Of a DNA stretch of 64,000 bases, positions 53,401 through 64,000 are shown one piece after another (position 1 is the stretch's first letter; every line of letters starts with the position of its first letter). Origin of the DNA: Certhia americana (Eukaryota > Chordata > Aves > Passeriformes > Certhiidae); assembly GCA_018697195.1 (NCBI GenBank), contig JAGMWU010000038.1, positions 302,850 through 366,849 on the forward strand. The letters run 5' to 3'. The notes below the pieces were generated by a model that was not told the DNA's origin, did no database searches, and saw only the letters and a program-made list of their open reading frames with translations. The position numbers and the translations under genes were made by a program.

Positions 53401-56400
53401 TGCAGGTGTCAGGAGAAAGTGTGGGGTTGGTTTGGCTTCATGTTGTGCCCACTCCCGGATGAGACTTTCCTCATAAGGATTTTTGGACTCTAAAGATTTT
53501 TGGTCCTTCTAAAGGTTCTTGGTCTCATCTCAGTAACAGCATCCATCCATTGTCACCTGTACTCACAGACACCCTTTGATGCAGCATCTCCCAGCCTGCT
53601 CCAACCAGCCTGTTGTCACCAGGAATGAGGTTATGTGAGAGAGGATCTTAACATAAATTGCTCTGTCTTGGCAAGGTGCAGTCAAATAACAAAAAAACCC
53701 ACTAAACCCAGGTGATTGGGCTCTTTGTGTAGCTCCAAACATGCTCCAATGCTTTCAGCATTTAAAAATAGTCCAAGGAAGCCTTTTCCATTGAGGAAGT
53801 CTGATGATGGCAGCTCCCCCACCCACCCTGTGGAGGTGGATGTATGTACAGCATCCGAGGAGCAGCGAGGGGGGCAGATCTTCTTGTCTCCTTGCTTCAC
53901 CGAAATCTTGGAGCGAAAGCCACGCGATCTGGTGGGGTCTGAAGACAACCTCTGTCCGCTGCTCTGGTAGCTCAGGATGGGCCTTAAAGGGAGAGAGATA
54001 CTGCAGTCGGTGTCGGGTTGTTACAAAGTGTTAATGAGATTTAGTCTGAATTTTCACAAGGGAAAAGTGCGGAACGGGATCGACTTTGTGCTGTTTGAAC
54101 TGGAAGTGGGAGGAGAAAATGGGTCTAGGAGAGAGACAAAGGGAATTTTCTAGGGAGACACGCACGCTCCCCCACGCATCGGATCGGGCGGCTGGGTGCC
54201 GCGCTGACCGAGTGAACCGCGCCGCAGCGCAGCCGCCCGGAATCTAGGGCAGTGGGAAAGCGTGCTGTCATTGGGTGGGGGCCCCCGCCTTTGTCTGGCA
54301 GCCCCCTCCCTGCATCCCCCCCGCCGCTCGCCGTGCCCCGCTTCCCCCGCGCACTGCCCGGCTCCGGCTGGGCTCCGGGGCCGCGGCACGATTGTGCCAT
54401 GCGGGGCGCCACGGGCACACCCACTCCACGCCGTGCATCGCTGCCGGGGCTGGGGGCTTCCGCTTCCCAACTTTCCTCCACCGCCCAAGGCATTGATTGT
54501 CCGCGGCACTAGGGGCTGTTTCTGCTGGGGGTTTTGGTGGGATTTTTTCCCCCTTTTTCTTTGTATTTTTTTTTTTTTTTTTCAATAAACAACTTTCATC
54601 CCAGTGTGAAAAAGCGTAAAATCGCCGCACTGTAACAAGGCAGTCACTGATTTTCCTGGCATAGTGTGTTGGGTGGTGTTTTTCCCCTTCTTGTAAACAC
54701 AACTTGCATCATCAGGACAATAAACCCTCGGTGCAAAGAGATTTAGTTGGTTGGTTGTGGTCCTTTTGTGTGCATTTGTGTTTTTTGACACCACTTTCAT
54801 CAGGTTTTCAATGCAGCAAAACCTTACCCCACAGGCCGTCAGGAGGGTTTATTTCTGAGGCTCTTTGTGTGCTTGTCTTTTAACAAGGCTTTCGTGTTAA
54901 CGGGGAAAAGAATGCCCCATCTTACCCGAGGTAGCTGAGGATTGTTTATTTTATGATCCTCTTCAATTTTATGACTACAATACAAAAAAAAGACCAAGTT
55001 CTAATTTGCCCTTAGACCCTTTTGCACCCCACTAGCACTGCTGGAATGGACTGCGTGGGGTATTTACGGGTGTAATTTGTATCTTTGCAGTGTAAAGGTG
55101 CCTTGGGATAAATGAGAAGAGGGATAAAAAGCTTTTGTCTGGAGAGATTACTTTGTATCTGATGAAAACAAGAAATATCCGGACCTGGAGTGATTTGTGG
55201 GGTGTGTTTTCCAAAATAAAACCACAACACAGTCAATGAAACAAAAAGACCCACCTCAGGGTTGGCCCCCGAGCTGTTTGCTGTGTCTAGTTCAGCTCCT
55301 CTAGTGCTTTCAGGGTCAGGGTCGTGCTCCTGGGCTGGAGGTGCCAGTTGGGAGTCTAGAGACTGCATCAGTAGCAGAATATACCTGTGCAGGATCTGAC
55401 CTTGTGGCAGCATCGAGGAGAAGGTTATCAGCAGGTCTAACTCTGAATTTACACCAAAGCGAAATTATTTGAGGGATCTGCTCCCCAGGCATGGCTGCGT
55501 GTGCCATCGTATTGTCCTGATGGTATTGTCACCCTGGTGGTGTGCTGGGCACATCCATTCCATGCACTGATCTGTCCTCTGCCCACTGATGGAGCAGTGT
55601 CTGGGAGCCTTTGTGTAAACCCTGCTGAGGTCCTGTGAAAACACATTGGTTTGGGGCTGCTCAGAGTGAGAACATTTCGGATGGGTTCATGCCAAGGAAA
55701 CGACAGTTAGATCAGATACATCCAGCACCCTCGTGTCCTTTGTGAGCAGCTGCCTTTGCAGGAGAGGTGAACCAAGCTCCTAGAGCCTTCTCTGTTAATT
55801 GTGATGGATTTGTTGCCCTGATGCAGGGGTAAGCAGAGACAAGAAGGTGGCTCTGCATCCAGATTGCCCCCTGACCTCCGCCACCCATCTTGGCAATGTC
55901 TAGACTCCATTTATTTATATGTTTTCAGCCAGAGATGGCTGCTCGGTGGATTAATTCCAGTTAGCTCACTGGTCTGGGCACCAGAGGCTCTCCACTCCTC
56001 CAGGGTTTGGTCCTGTGTGGGAATGTTTGTGATGTACTCCAGTAATTTGCAAACACATTTACTTTGAGTCAATTGGTAATCAGTGAAATTAAAGAGAAAA
56101 AAGGGTGAGGGGAGGAACTGAGCTTACAGCCTCCTTCATGAAATGCTTTGGGATCTGCATTATTGATGAAAACCAGGATAATAGAAGGTAGGCTGTGGAA
56201 ACACAATGAGAAAGGCTTAATTCTCTGTTTAATATAAAAATATAAGTGGCAGGGGTCTGCCAGGGATTGACACACTGATGTCTGTGTGCTGCCATAACAA
56301 GAACATGCACCAAGTTGTGTATTAATACAGCTTTCACGGGTCCTTTTCTTCCCTTAGCTTCATTTTTACATCACCTGCTAGGCAATTCCCTCCCTTCCAC

Positions 56401-59400
56401 CTCCGTCCCCTTTGAATAATCCCCTGAGTAAAATGCTTTGTTACACGGCGTTTTCAAATTTCAGTTGTGCACGAAGGGAAAGTGTCAAAAAAACACCCCC
56501 ATGCTGGACAAATTTTGTTTGGAATAAGCACATCAGGGTACGCTGCCCATCTGGCTGGGATCTCACGGGCCACATCCTGATCCAGCTGTGCTCCATCAGA
56601 AACAGTGTGATCTCAAAGGAGGCTCAACCCCTTTTTAGTGTGCAAAGCGGAGTCAGGGGTGGGGCTGAGATGGGCCCAGTGCCTTGGCACTAAGTGAGTA
56701 AATCACGTTTGAGCCCAGCCTGATTTTAGCTGATGTAAACCAGTGCAGCGCCCATGGAAGTTGTGGAGTTCTCTGGATTTGGGCTGCTGGTGGTTTGGCC
56801 ATTGTCTGTGCCTGTTTAGAGCTGCTGGAAGTCGGGGCTGCTCAGCCTACTGGGCTGCTGGGCTTGCTGAAGTTGGTCTAATTTCCTAGGAGGTGATTTT
56901 CTCCTGTTTTTAAGCACAGGATCCCCATCTGTCTGTCTCCACAAAGCTGGCTTTCCTGTCTGCAGGCCTGCACAGAGACCCTCCCTCCTCCCCCCCTTCT
57001 CACACCACCGACTGCACCATGCGTCCTTTTGTCCATTCCAGATCCTCCTTCCCCTCCCTCTCGCCATACTCTCTCCTTGCCCATCTTTCTTTTTCTGTTT
57101 TGGGGTGTCTTGGCTTTGCCTCCACATACCTCATCATCCTCCTCCCTTGGAGGGAACAGGGTGTGCCTCTTCCTCAATTTCCATCACCTTTGCTCCATCC
57201 CTAACTCCCTCCCACTCCTCCAGCTCATGTAACATGCTTTCATTTGCCCTCATTCATGTGTATTCCTTGCCACTGTTCCCTTCCATCTGTCCCCAGCATG
57301 GAGCCCCCGTCCTTTGTCACCACTTTGCCTGCCTGACCCTCCCTGTCAGCTCCGTGATTGTTTCCCGTCGTGTTGGGCTCAGATCCCTCTCCCCCACACG
57401 CCGTCATTGTCCCACAGCTCAGAACCACGCAGAGCCCAATCCCAGCCGTGCCACACGCCTGCCTGAGGTCTTTTCTGCACAGGAGAGCAAGCCTTGTGCT
57501 CCAGAGGCAGAGCGTGGGTCACTGCGGAATTTGATGGAGCTCCTGCAGCCTGGGGTGATGCACAGGGAGGCATTTTCAGCTTGATGCTTGCTGTGAACAT
57601 CCCTGTCTTTCCATGCGATGCTCTGGTGATATCCCTGGGGAAATGGTGGCATCTCGGTTAATCTTCCTAAGATGGAATCTCCCTCTTTGGAGTGAGCAGC
57701 ACAGGAGCGGGGCAGGGAAATGTCTGCCAGTGGTGGGTCAGGGACAGCCCACCCTGCCCAGGGGTGCCAGAGGGCATAGGTGACCTCTCATGGTTTTATC
57801 CAGCTCTGCCTGGGATGAACCTTTATTATGAATTTTGCTTGTGTGAGTTTATCCTACAGTTGAGTTGTGCCTGGCTCCATGAGGTCCTGTCCTTTGAGTT
57901 TCCTGAGAACAAATAGCACACCACTGGGTGACCATTGGTCCACATGGGTTGTTTGGAAACTTTACTCAGCAAAGCATCACAAATGTACCTCACATATACA
58001 AGTACCAGTGCAAACTCTGGGGAGTAACCTGTGAGCTACACTGGATTTGGCAGGGGGTGGATTTGGTTTGGATTTGGGGATTTTCCCAGATCCTTCTTTG
58101 TACCCGATCTGGCATTTCCATTCCCCAGGAACATGGAATTCCTGTTTCAGAGATGGGTTTACTGCAGCAGCACTGTGATGTGAAGTGTTAAGAGGAAATT
58201 TTGTGGGAGCACAAGGCAAGAGACGGCTATTCCTGCTCCAGAAATGGGAAATGAGGCTCCGGGAGCTGAAGTAGCTCTGAGGAGTTAAAAGTCACGCTGG
58301 AAGTTGACAGCGAAGTTCTGATATACTGGCAAGTGTCCCACGCTGCTGCCAAGACCCTGCGAGGGGCAGTGGGCTCCCGGCTGTGCCAGGGGCCGTGTGT
58401 GCCTGTGGTTGGCCAGGGCAGTGCCTGGTGCCCGTGCGGTGCAGGTGCCACAAGCAGAGCTGGCTGGGCTGAGCGTGCTCCACGCCGGGCACTGCTGGAT
58501 GCGGTGGTTGCCACGGCCCCTGCCAGCCCAGGGAGCCCTTCCTGTCAGCTTTAGTGGCACGAGGCCGTTTCCATTGCCACAGGTGCAGGCTTCAATTCTT
58601 GCCAATGATTCAGGGTGCTGGGATCGCTGAGTTCCACTGAATGCCCCGATGTCACCAGCCTGTGTCTCACAAGAGGAGCTGTGGATGAGTGGCAGCCCTG
58701 AGCTCCTTGCCTGAGAGATGCTGTTATTTATTAGGATCTGTATAAATAATAACGTTCCAGCCCAGGAGATGAGGAATCTGCATTTTGTGGTTGCAGAGGC
58801 ATCATTTGCAACCTTGTGTGTTGAAGTGTGATGTCCGTAGAGGAAAACCTGCTGGTGTCAGGTAGTCAGAGGAAGTACAGGAGATGGTCTTTTCTGGGGA
58901 GAGAAGGTGGGGGAGGAAGTGCTGGGGGATTTCACAGAGGTCCCAGTGCTGTGTCCTCACCCTCTGGTTCTGTGAGCCCTATGTGAGACACCCAAATCCT
59001 TGGGAAACCACAGCAGAGTGCTTACCTTACTTCATCTGCACTGGAGAATCACAGGTTTTAACTTTTCTTTGAGATCTGAGCTCAGAGCATACCTCCTGCA
59101 GAGGAACCCCCAGCCTGCACAGAAGTTTGGTGTCAGGCTTCAGAAATGCCTTGGGGCACCAAGTGAAGCTTTTTGACAGAGGGGTTACATCAGCAAGGAG
59201 GGGTCTAAGAGTAGTTTAGAGAACTGTGCCACATCTACAAAAACTTAGTTGCTTGATGGCATCCTGGTGTCATCTGGGAACCTGGAGCCAAACAGTTAGC
59301 TCAAGACCCTCCAAAAGATCATTTGGAAGCCAAAATACACTGGAAAGTCTTTTGCCCTTTTTGGAAAAGCAGAAGGCTCTTTTCAGAGCTGTGAGAAGCT

Positions 59401-61469
59401 GAGGAATGGACTTGGTGGGTTCTAGGAGTTGGGGAATGGACTCTGGGACGTGGATACTGCTACATAAAAGCACCACTTGGCCAGTGATCTCAGGAGAGGG
59501 TCTGAGCATCTGGAGCAGGAGTCTTTGCACAGCCTCCTCTGTGGCTCACAGGAGGGCAGTCCTGACCCATTTCTTGCTGTTTCAGCCCCAAAGCAAATCC
59601 TGGCCTCCTGTTACCCCATGCCATCTAGCTCTGCTGGCATTTGCAGTCCTGCCATATCTGCAGTGGGCAGCTCCAAACTGCTGCTTCTCTGCAACTCCCC
59701 TCCAAACTTGTCCCCCTGAAGTTCACCACATTCACCCCAAAACCTCCTCAGCAGTACCAAAATCCTCTGGCTCTCTGGACTCATGGCAGGCGACTCCTCT
59801 TGGGAGCTGGCACAGGGTGGCCAAGGGGTTCCACATCGGCCATCCAGGCTTGGGACTGGTATCCCCCTGTTCTGTGACCTCCAGGCTGCCCCGTGAATCA
59901 GTCCCTGCCTCCAGAGTCCAAGGATGGCCATTGTCTCTGGGGGGCCACTGGGGCTCTGGGGACAGGCCTCATCAGAGGACCACTGACACGTGAGGTGGAT
60001 CCTGCATGGTGTTGGGGTACGTGGAAGGCAGATCTTAGGGATCTGCTGATTCCCCTGCTGAGGGAAGGCAGTTGGGGGGATGGTGTGGTGGGGTGCAGCA
60101 CCCAAAATGATGATCCCCATTCTGGGGGATGGGGGAGCATGGCACTCCTGAGGGAGGGAGCCTCTAGGAATGGTGAGGGTGGACCTTCCTCTGGCATTTC
60201 CCTTCAGGGTTAGGGGGATAAGGACTTTCCCTTGTTCCATGTCCTGTGCAGTGGCTGCCAGGTGGCACAGGAGATTATGGCCACTCAGCCCAGTGTCCTG
60301 CAGAGCAGGGCGAGCAGTGGGACAGCCTCGTTAACTGCTTGCCTTCTTCTCTCTCTTCCCAAGGCTGCAAGATCAAAGCCCTGAGGGCAAAGACCAACAC
60401 CTACATCAAGACCCCGGTGCGGGGGGAGGAGCCGGTCTTCATGGTGACGGGGCGGAGGGAGGACGTGGCCATGGCCCGGCGTGAGATCATCTCGGCGGCC
60501 GAGCACTTCTCCATGATCAGAGCCTCCCGTAACAAGGCAGGCACCACCTTTGGCAGCGCGCCCACCCTGCCGGGGCAGGTCACCATCCGGGTGCGCGTGC
60601 CCTACCGTGTGGTGGGGCTGGTGGTGGGCCCCAAGGGAGCCACAATCAAGCGGATCCAGCAGCAGACCAACACCTACATCATCACGCCAAGCCGAGACCG
60701 GGACCCTGTCTTTGAGATCACTGGCGCACCGGGCAACGTGGAGCGTGCTCGGGAGGAGATCGAGACACACATTGCAGTGAGGACAGGCAAGATTCTGGAG
60801 TACAACAACGAGAATGACTTCCTCTCCAGCAGCCCTGAATCCGGCATGGAGAACCGCTACTCAGAGGCTTGGCGGGTCCACACGCCGGCGCCAGGCTGCA
60901 AGCCCCTCTCCACCTTCCGGCAGAACAGCCTGGGCTGCATCGGTGACTGCTCTGTTGACCCTGTCTATGAGACCCCCCGGCTGAACGACCAAAACGAGTT
61001 CAATTACGGTTACCTCTTCCCCAACTACGGTGTGAACAAGCAGGATCTGTACTACGGGGTGCCAGAGTCAGGGGCCCCGATGTGGGCTGGGCAGGAGAAC
61101 ACCAACCCTGTCTCGGTGCTCTTCTCAAAGCAGCAGCGCTCCAGCAGCACCGGCACCATCCATCCTAACTCCCACCGCTCCCCATCCTCCTCCATCCCAG
61201 AGCCCAGCCTCTCTGGGCTGCCCAGGCGGTCGCAGGGGGAGCCGCTCCAGGGGTTTTCCAAGCTGGGGACGCCCGCCGCTGCCCGGACGTCGGTCGCCAG
61301 CAGCCGCGAGTGCATGGTGTGCTTTGAGAGCGAGGTCACGGCCGCGCTGGTGCCGTGCGGCCACAACCTTTTTTGCATGGAGTGTGCCGTGAGGATCTGC
61401 GAGAGGACTGATCCCGAGTGCCCCGTTTGCCACGCGGCAGCCACTCAGGCCATTAGAATATTTTCATAA
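49259..61469 (+). CDS. MEX3A: MEX3A, two-exon coding span, 5' incomplete
   Basis: MEX3A is a cytoplasmic RNA-binding protein of the MEX-3 family, thought to control translation or stability of target mRNAs in stem and progenitor cells. Two KH domains bind RNA and a C-terminal RING can act in ubiquitin transfer. The gene has the family's two-exon layout, with the intron falling after GRQ in the GRQG loop of KH1 (codon G/GC). Exon 2 is intact. Exon 1 retains the recognisable starts and ends ([28 protein letters not shown]) but in different frames, and its start codon is hidden by the gap. The identification as MEX3A rather than MEX3B-D rests on GIMERNGG, on the exon-2 sequence and on its head-to-head position with LMNA. 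The gene is probably functional, with exon 1 damaged in the assembly. Confidence 0.93.
50373..50432. repeat. Compound (CA)n(TA)n microsatellite
   Basis: About eight CA units followed directly by about 21 TA units, inside the first kilobase of the MEX3A intron. Likely polymorphic. Confidence 0.92.
54160..54440. promoter_or_regulatory. Intronic CpG cluster with CCAAT box
   Basis: CpG-dense DNA (GGATCGGGCGGCTGG, GTGCCGCGCTGACCG, CCGCGCCGCAGCGCAGCCGCC) 4.5 kb into the MEX3A intron, with an inverted CCAAT motif (ATTGGGTGGGGG, about 54272). It may be an alternative promoter of MEX3A or of an antisense transcript. Confidence 0.45.
54566..54582. repeat. T17 homopolymer
   Basis: Seventeen T residues directly followed by CAATAAAC, in the MEX3A intron downstream of the CpG cluster. 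Confidence 0.8.
60364..61469 (+). CDS. MEX3A: MEX3A exon 2 (KH1 rest, KH2, RING)
   Basis: 1,106 bases encode 367 residues after the split glycine codon, ending TAA. Domains in order: the rest of KH1 from [17 protein letters not shown] to [16 protein letters not shown]2 (about 60573-60790) with the GXXG loop GPKG in [17 protein letters not shown]; a long linker rich in Ser, Pro and Tyr with [13 protein letters not shown]; and a C-terminal C3HC4 RING (61311-61430) with C-M-V-C, PCGH, LFCMEC and ECPVC pairs all intact. The frame is open upstream to 60246, but that is intronic; the acceptor CCCAAG at 60363 gives the family junction GRQ/GCK. Confidence 0.97.
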
Positions 61470-61534
61470 AGAGACAGAGCAGGGCATTGGGGGGGTGGGG
61501 GTAAGAAGGGAGAGTGGGGGGGTCCGTGATAGAA

Positions 61535-61730
61535 AAAATTATGATGATAATAATGACAATAATAATGATGATAATAATAATAATAATGACATCTGAAGAA
61601 CAAAAAAATGAATAAAAGAATAAATTAATTTAAAGAAGAAGAAGAAGAAGAAAAGAAAAATTATTTTACAAGCAATGTATGTTATTTTTTAAAAAAAAAT
61701 AAGTGAATAATAAAATTAAAACGAATAGCA
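61535..61730 (+). repeat. GAT/AAT low-complexity tract in 3'UTR
   Basis: Runs of AATAATGATGATAATAAT-type triplets are followed by GAAGAAGAAGAAG and A-rich sequence with several AATAAA hexamers. Confidence 0.7.
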
Positions 61731-62541
61731 AAGCCAGAAATTTTGAAGGGCAAACAATGCTCCAGCCTGCAATGTCTTTTGTAAACCAAGTACTCAGAAC
61801 GCACACTCGGATCTCGCAAGCAAAAAGCGGTTTAGTTCAGTTTTTTTGGTGGTAAGATTGGGACTTCTTTGTGATGACCAAGCCGGGCCACCTGGATTGA
61901 CCGGGGAGGGAGCAGGGATGCAGGGAGGGCCCTGCCAGCCTTTCTCCAGCCACCTTCAACCTTTGTCTTGGCCTGAAGCCCCCACTCTCCTCCCCCCAGG
62001 GTTGTCGGCCCAACTGGGAGCTCAGAAAGAAACAACAGAAAGAAAGGAAAACGGATGACAGGGATTTAGAAGAACAAGAAAGAAACCATCAACCTCTGGG
62101 AACCTGTTAGAACGAGGGCACAACTGTATTACCTCAAAGATTTAAACAAAAAAATCACAGCTAAAGAACTTTTATTGTTTTCCTTTTTTTCTAAAAAAAA
62201 CCCAACAAAAAAAACACAAAAAAAAGAAAATCAAAAAAAAGAAGGTGAAGAAATAAAAACTACGCCAGTGAAACTGAAGAGGGTTTGGAAGAACCTATTG
62301 GGATCACACCAGGCGACGAGCGTTTATTTTGTTATTCTGAGCCACCGTGGAGTCTGGAACTTTGTTCTTTTTTCCTTATCCAAGCAGGGATTTGTTCATC
62401 AGTCCAATCAGGAGTCACTAACAGGGTATTTCCAAAGCAGTCCCGAGTTCCCATCCATGGGGGGAGTGCATCGACTTCCACGTTTCCATAGGTCACTCTT
62501 CATTCTTTTCTCCAAGTGATGCCAGCTGCAGCTACACATAC

Positions 62542-62545
<4 letters not shown>

Positions 62546-62579
<34 letters not shown>
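62546..62579. repeat. (CA)17 microsatellite
   Basis: Seventeen CA dinucleotides in the putative MEX3A 3'UTR. Confidence 0.92.
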
Positions 62580-62582
<3 letters not shown>

Positions 62583-63166
62583 AACATTGTGCTTTTCTTT
62601 TCTTAAAAAATATACCTATTGCACCAAAACCTAAGAGAGACGATCATGCAATACAGGCAATGAGCCCATATGAAACCAACATGCATCCCAACAGAGAGCA
62701 AAAAAACCCCAAGTTTATAGAGATAATTTTGTTGTCGTCGTTTTTAAACTGGACCAAAACTTTTGTTACCCAAAACAAGTGGGGGAAAAAAAAAACAAAA
62801 AAGAAGAAAAAGTATTTCTTTATGGACCAAAACCTCTTCAGCTGTCCTTTTCCTGGATCTTCCTGAGGTTGGCCACTTTTATATATTATATTTTTTTCAG
62901 AACGAAACAAAACAGAAAAAAAATTGCCTTGTTGAACATCCTTTAATCATTTCAAGACTCCTGGTTTTGTTAAATGAGATACTTTAAAACCATTGGGAAG
63001 TGGGAGAGGATGGGCTTCAGATTTGGCTCCCGTGCCAACGCATGCAAGGTGCAGGCCAGCACCTTCACTCCATCAGGGTTGTTTGGCTGGTCTGTGGATG
63101 CCAAAATACTGTGATGGTAAAAATGTGTTGGACTGACCTATTGAGTACCAGTACACCCAGCTATAA

Positions 63167-63238
63167 ATATATGTGTGTATATATATATATAGGCACTTAA
63201 TTAACCAAGCACCTATATATATATATATGTGTGTATAT
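63167..63238 (+). other. 27-bp hairpin with Pumilio-type motifs
   Basis: Bases 63167-63193 can pair with 63212-63238 around an 18-base loop. There are 16 Watson-Crick pairs next to the loop, then six G-U pairs where GTGTGT faces GTGTGT, then five more Watson-Crick pairs. Each arm also carries TGTATATA (63176-63183 and 63232-63239), which fits the Pumilio consensus UGUANAUA. If transcribed as part of the MEX3A 3'UTR, structure and protein binding would compete. Confidence 0.7.
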
Positions 63239-63240
63239 AA

Positions 63241-64000
63241 ACCCGTATATAATTTTTCTCCCACTACCACTGCTTCCCCATTTCCTACCCCTCAACTTCT
63301 GCTCACAGATCCTGGACCCTGATTTAGAACTGAACCAACAAGTTTCACAACTTGGCAGAGACAGTTCTAACAGCAAAAACAAAAAAAAAAAAAATGGCCT
63401 GAGATTTTTTATTCCCTTCAGTTACAGGAGACTTTATTTTCATCGTAATAATGTTCCTGGGAACATCCTCTCTTCTGCTCAGTTTGGTGCTGCTTACTCC
63501 CAGTTGCTGTCTGTGCCCTGGCACAGTGGGCTCAGGCCAGCTCTGGTCACTGCCTGCAGTCACTGAAGGGGCTGAGCTCACTGTGCTGGGGTAGGTGGTG
63601 CTGGTGCTCTGTGCTGATAGAGATCCACTTTTGATCTTCAAATACCAGTTGGAGGGTTTGAAATGATGATGGGATGCCTCCATTGTTTTGCATCAACAGC
63701 AATATATTCTGTAGGGGCAAGAGGTAGATTGGAGGGGTGGACAATGTTCCCAGGCTGAAATAGATGCTGATGTTTTGGAAAAAGTAAAGACAAAAATAAC
63801 GATGCCGTGCTAACAGGACACTGTCAGGCAGAATGGGTACTCCCTTCCTCCACAAAGCTCTAAGAAATCCCTGGCTGTGCAGTTGTCCTGGCCCTGTGGC
63901 ACAGCTGTTCACACCAGGACGAGGTCGGGATGCGAGCACTTCCTGGGGGAAGGGGCTGTGTTTTGGATCCACTGGTGTGGGGGCTGTGGGGTGATGGAGG
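63241..64000. other. MEX3A 3' flank, nothing recognised
   Basis: No exon, CR1 or other repeat was recognised apart from an A-rich run near 63380. In mammals RAB25 is the next gene in this direction, but none of it was seen. Confidence 0.45.

Larger units (their letters stand above)
49715..60363 (+). other. MEX3A: MEX3A intron 1 (10.6 kb)
   Basis: GT-AG intron; the acceptor is preceded by a pyrimidine tract, TTCTCTCTCTTCCC. Its first 600 bases continue the CpG island of exon 1. It contains a CA/TA microsatellite (50373-50432), a second CpG cluster (54160-54440), a T17 run (54566-54582) and otherwise unique-looking DNA. No CR1, LTR or internal exon was recognised. Confidence 0.8.
61470..63240 (+). 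other. MEX3A: MEX3A 3'UTR (extent uncertain)
   Basis: The sequence after the stop is AU-rich with GAT/AAT repeats (61535-61600), an AAG run and A-rich tracts. AATAAA occurs several times (about 61613, 61620, 61711, 62253), so several polyadenylation sites are possible. A CA repeat and the structured AU element near 63.2 kb would be in a long form. MEX3 genes have long, regulated 3'UTRs. The true end cannot be set from sequence. Confidence 0.55.

Noticed and set aside
60246..60363. Upstream extension of the MEX3A exon 2 frame
   Set aside because: It precedes a good pyrimidine tract and AG acceptor, and the residues do not match MEX3A; the family junction is at 60,364.

Overview
This is a vertebrate nuclear window and almost certainly avian. 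The evidence is a compact, GC-rich locus, many 3'-anchored CR1 LINE fragments of the bird type, and predicted proteins close to bird/mammal lamin A and MEX3A. A songbird is plausible, but the species cannot be fixed from the sequence alone. Two protein-coding genes are supported, arranged head to head as in the mammalian MEX3A-LMNA neighbourhood.

LMNA (prelamin A) lies on the minus strand from about 25.4 kb (promoter, exon 1) to about 3.3 kb (inferred 3' end). All 12 coding exons were located with GT-AG borders. They join into one open frame of 1,959 bases, giving 652 residues. Intron 1 is 15.3 kb, holds CR1 fragments and is unusually rich in AP-1 heptamers. The last exon encodes only the farnesylation tail ending in CSIM.

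MEX3A (two-KH-domain, RING RNA-binding protein) lies on the plus strand. Exon 1 (49,259-49,714) directly follows a 140-base run of N that hides the start codon, and the exon carries several small frameshifts. A 10.6-kb intron follows, then an intact exon 2 (60,364-61,469) and a long AU-rich 3'UTR.

Regions without recognised genes: 1-3.3 kb downstream of LMNA, with a CpG-rich left edge that could belong to the SEMA4A 5' end by synteny; 25.5-49.1 kb between the two promoters; the MEX3A intron; and the right end. These contain 11 recognised CR1 pieces (counting those in LMNA introns), one probable solo retroviral LTR with a 5-bp target duplication, minisatellites, microsatellites, hairpins, and several CpG clusters not tied to a known exon. 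No recognised CR1 occurs from about 44.1 kb to the right end.

I see no tRNA, rRNA, CRISPR or complete mobile element. The points most worth a second look are the MEX3A exon-1 frameshifts beside the gap, the lack of the human lamin C tail and of the human progeria cryptic splice site in LMNA, the AP-1 cluster, the 27-bp hairpin in the MEX3A 3' region, the 44.2-kb inverted repeats and the solo LTR. Nothing here is clearly a new biological system.
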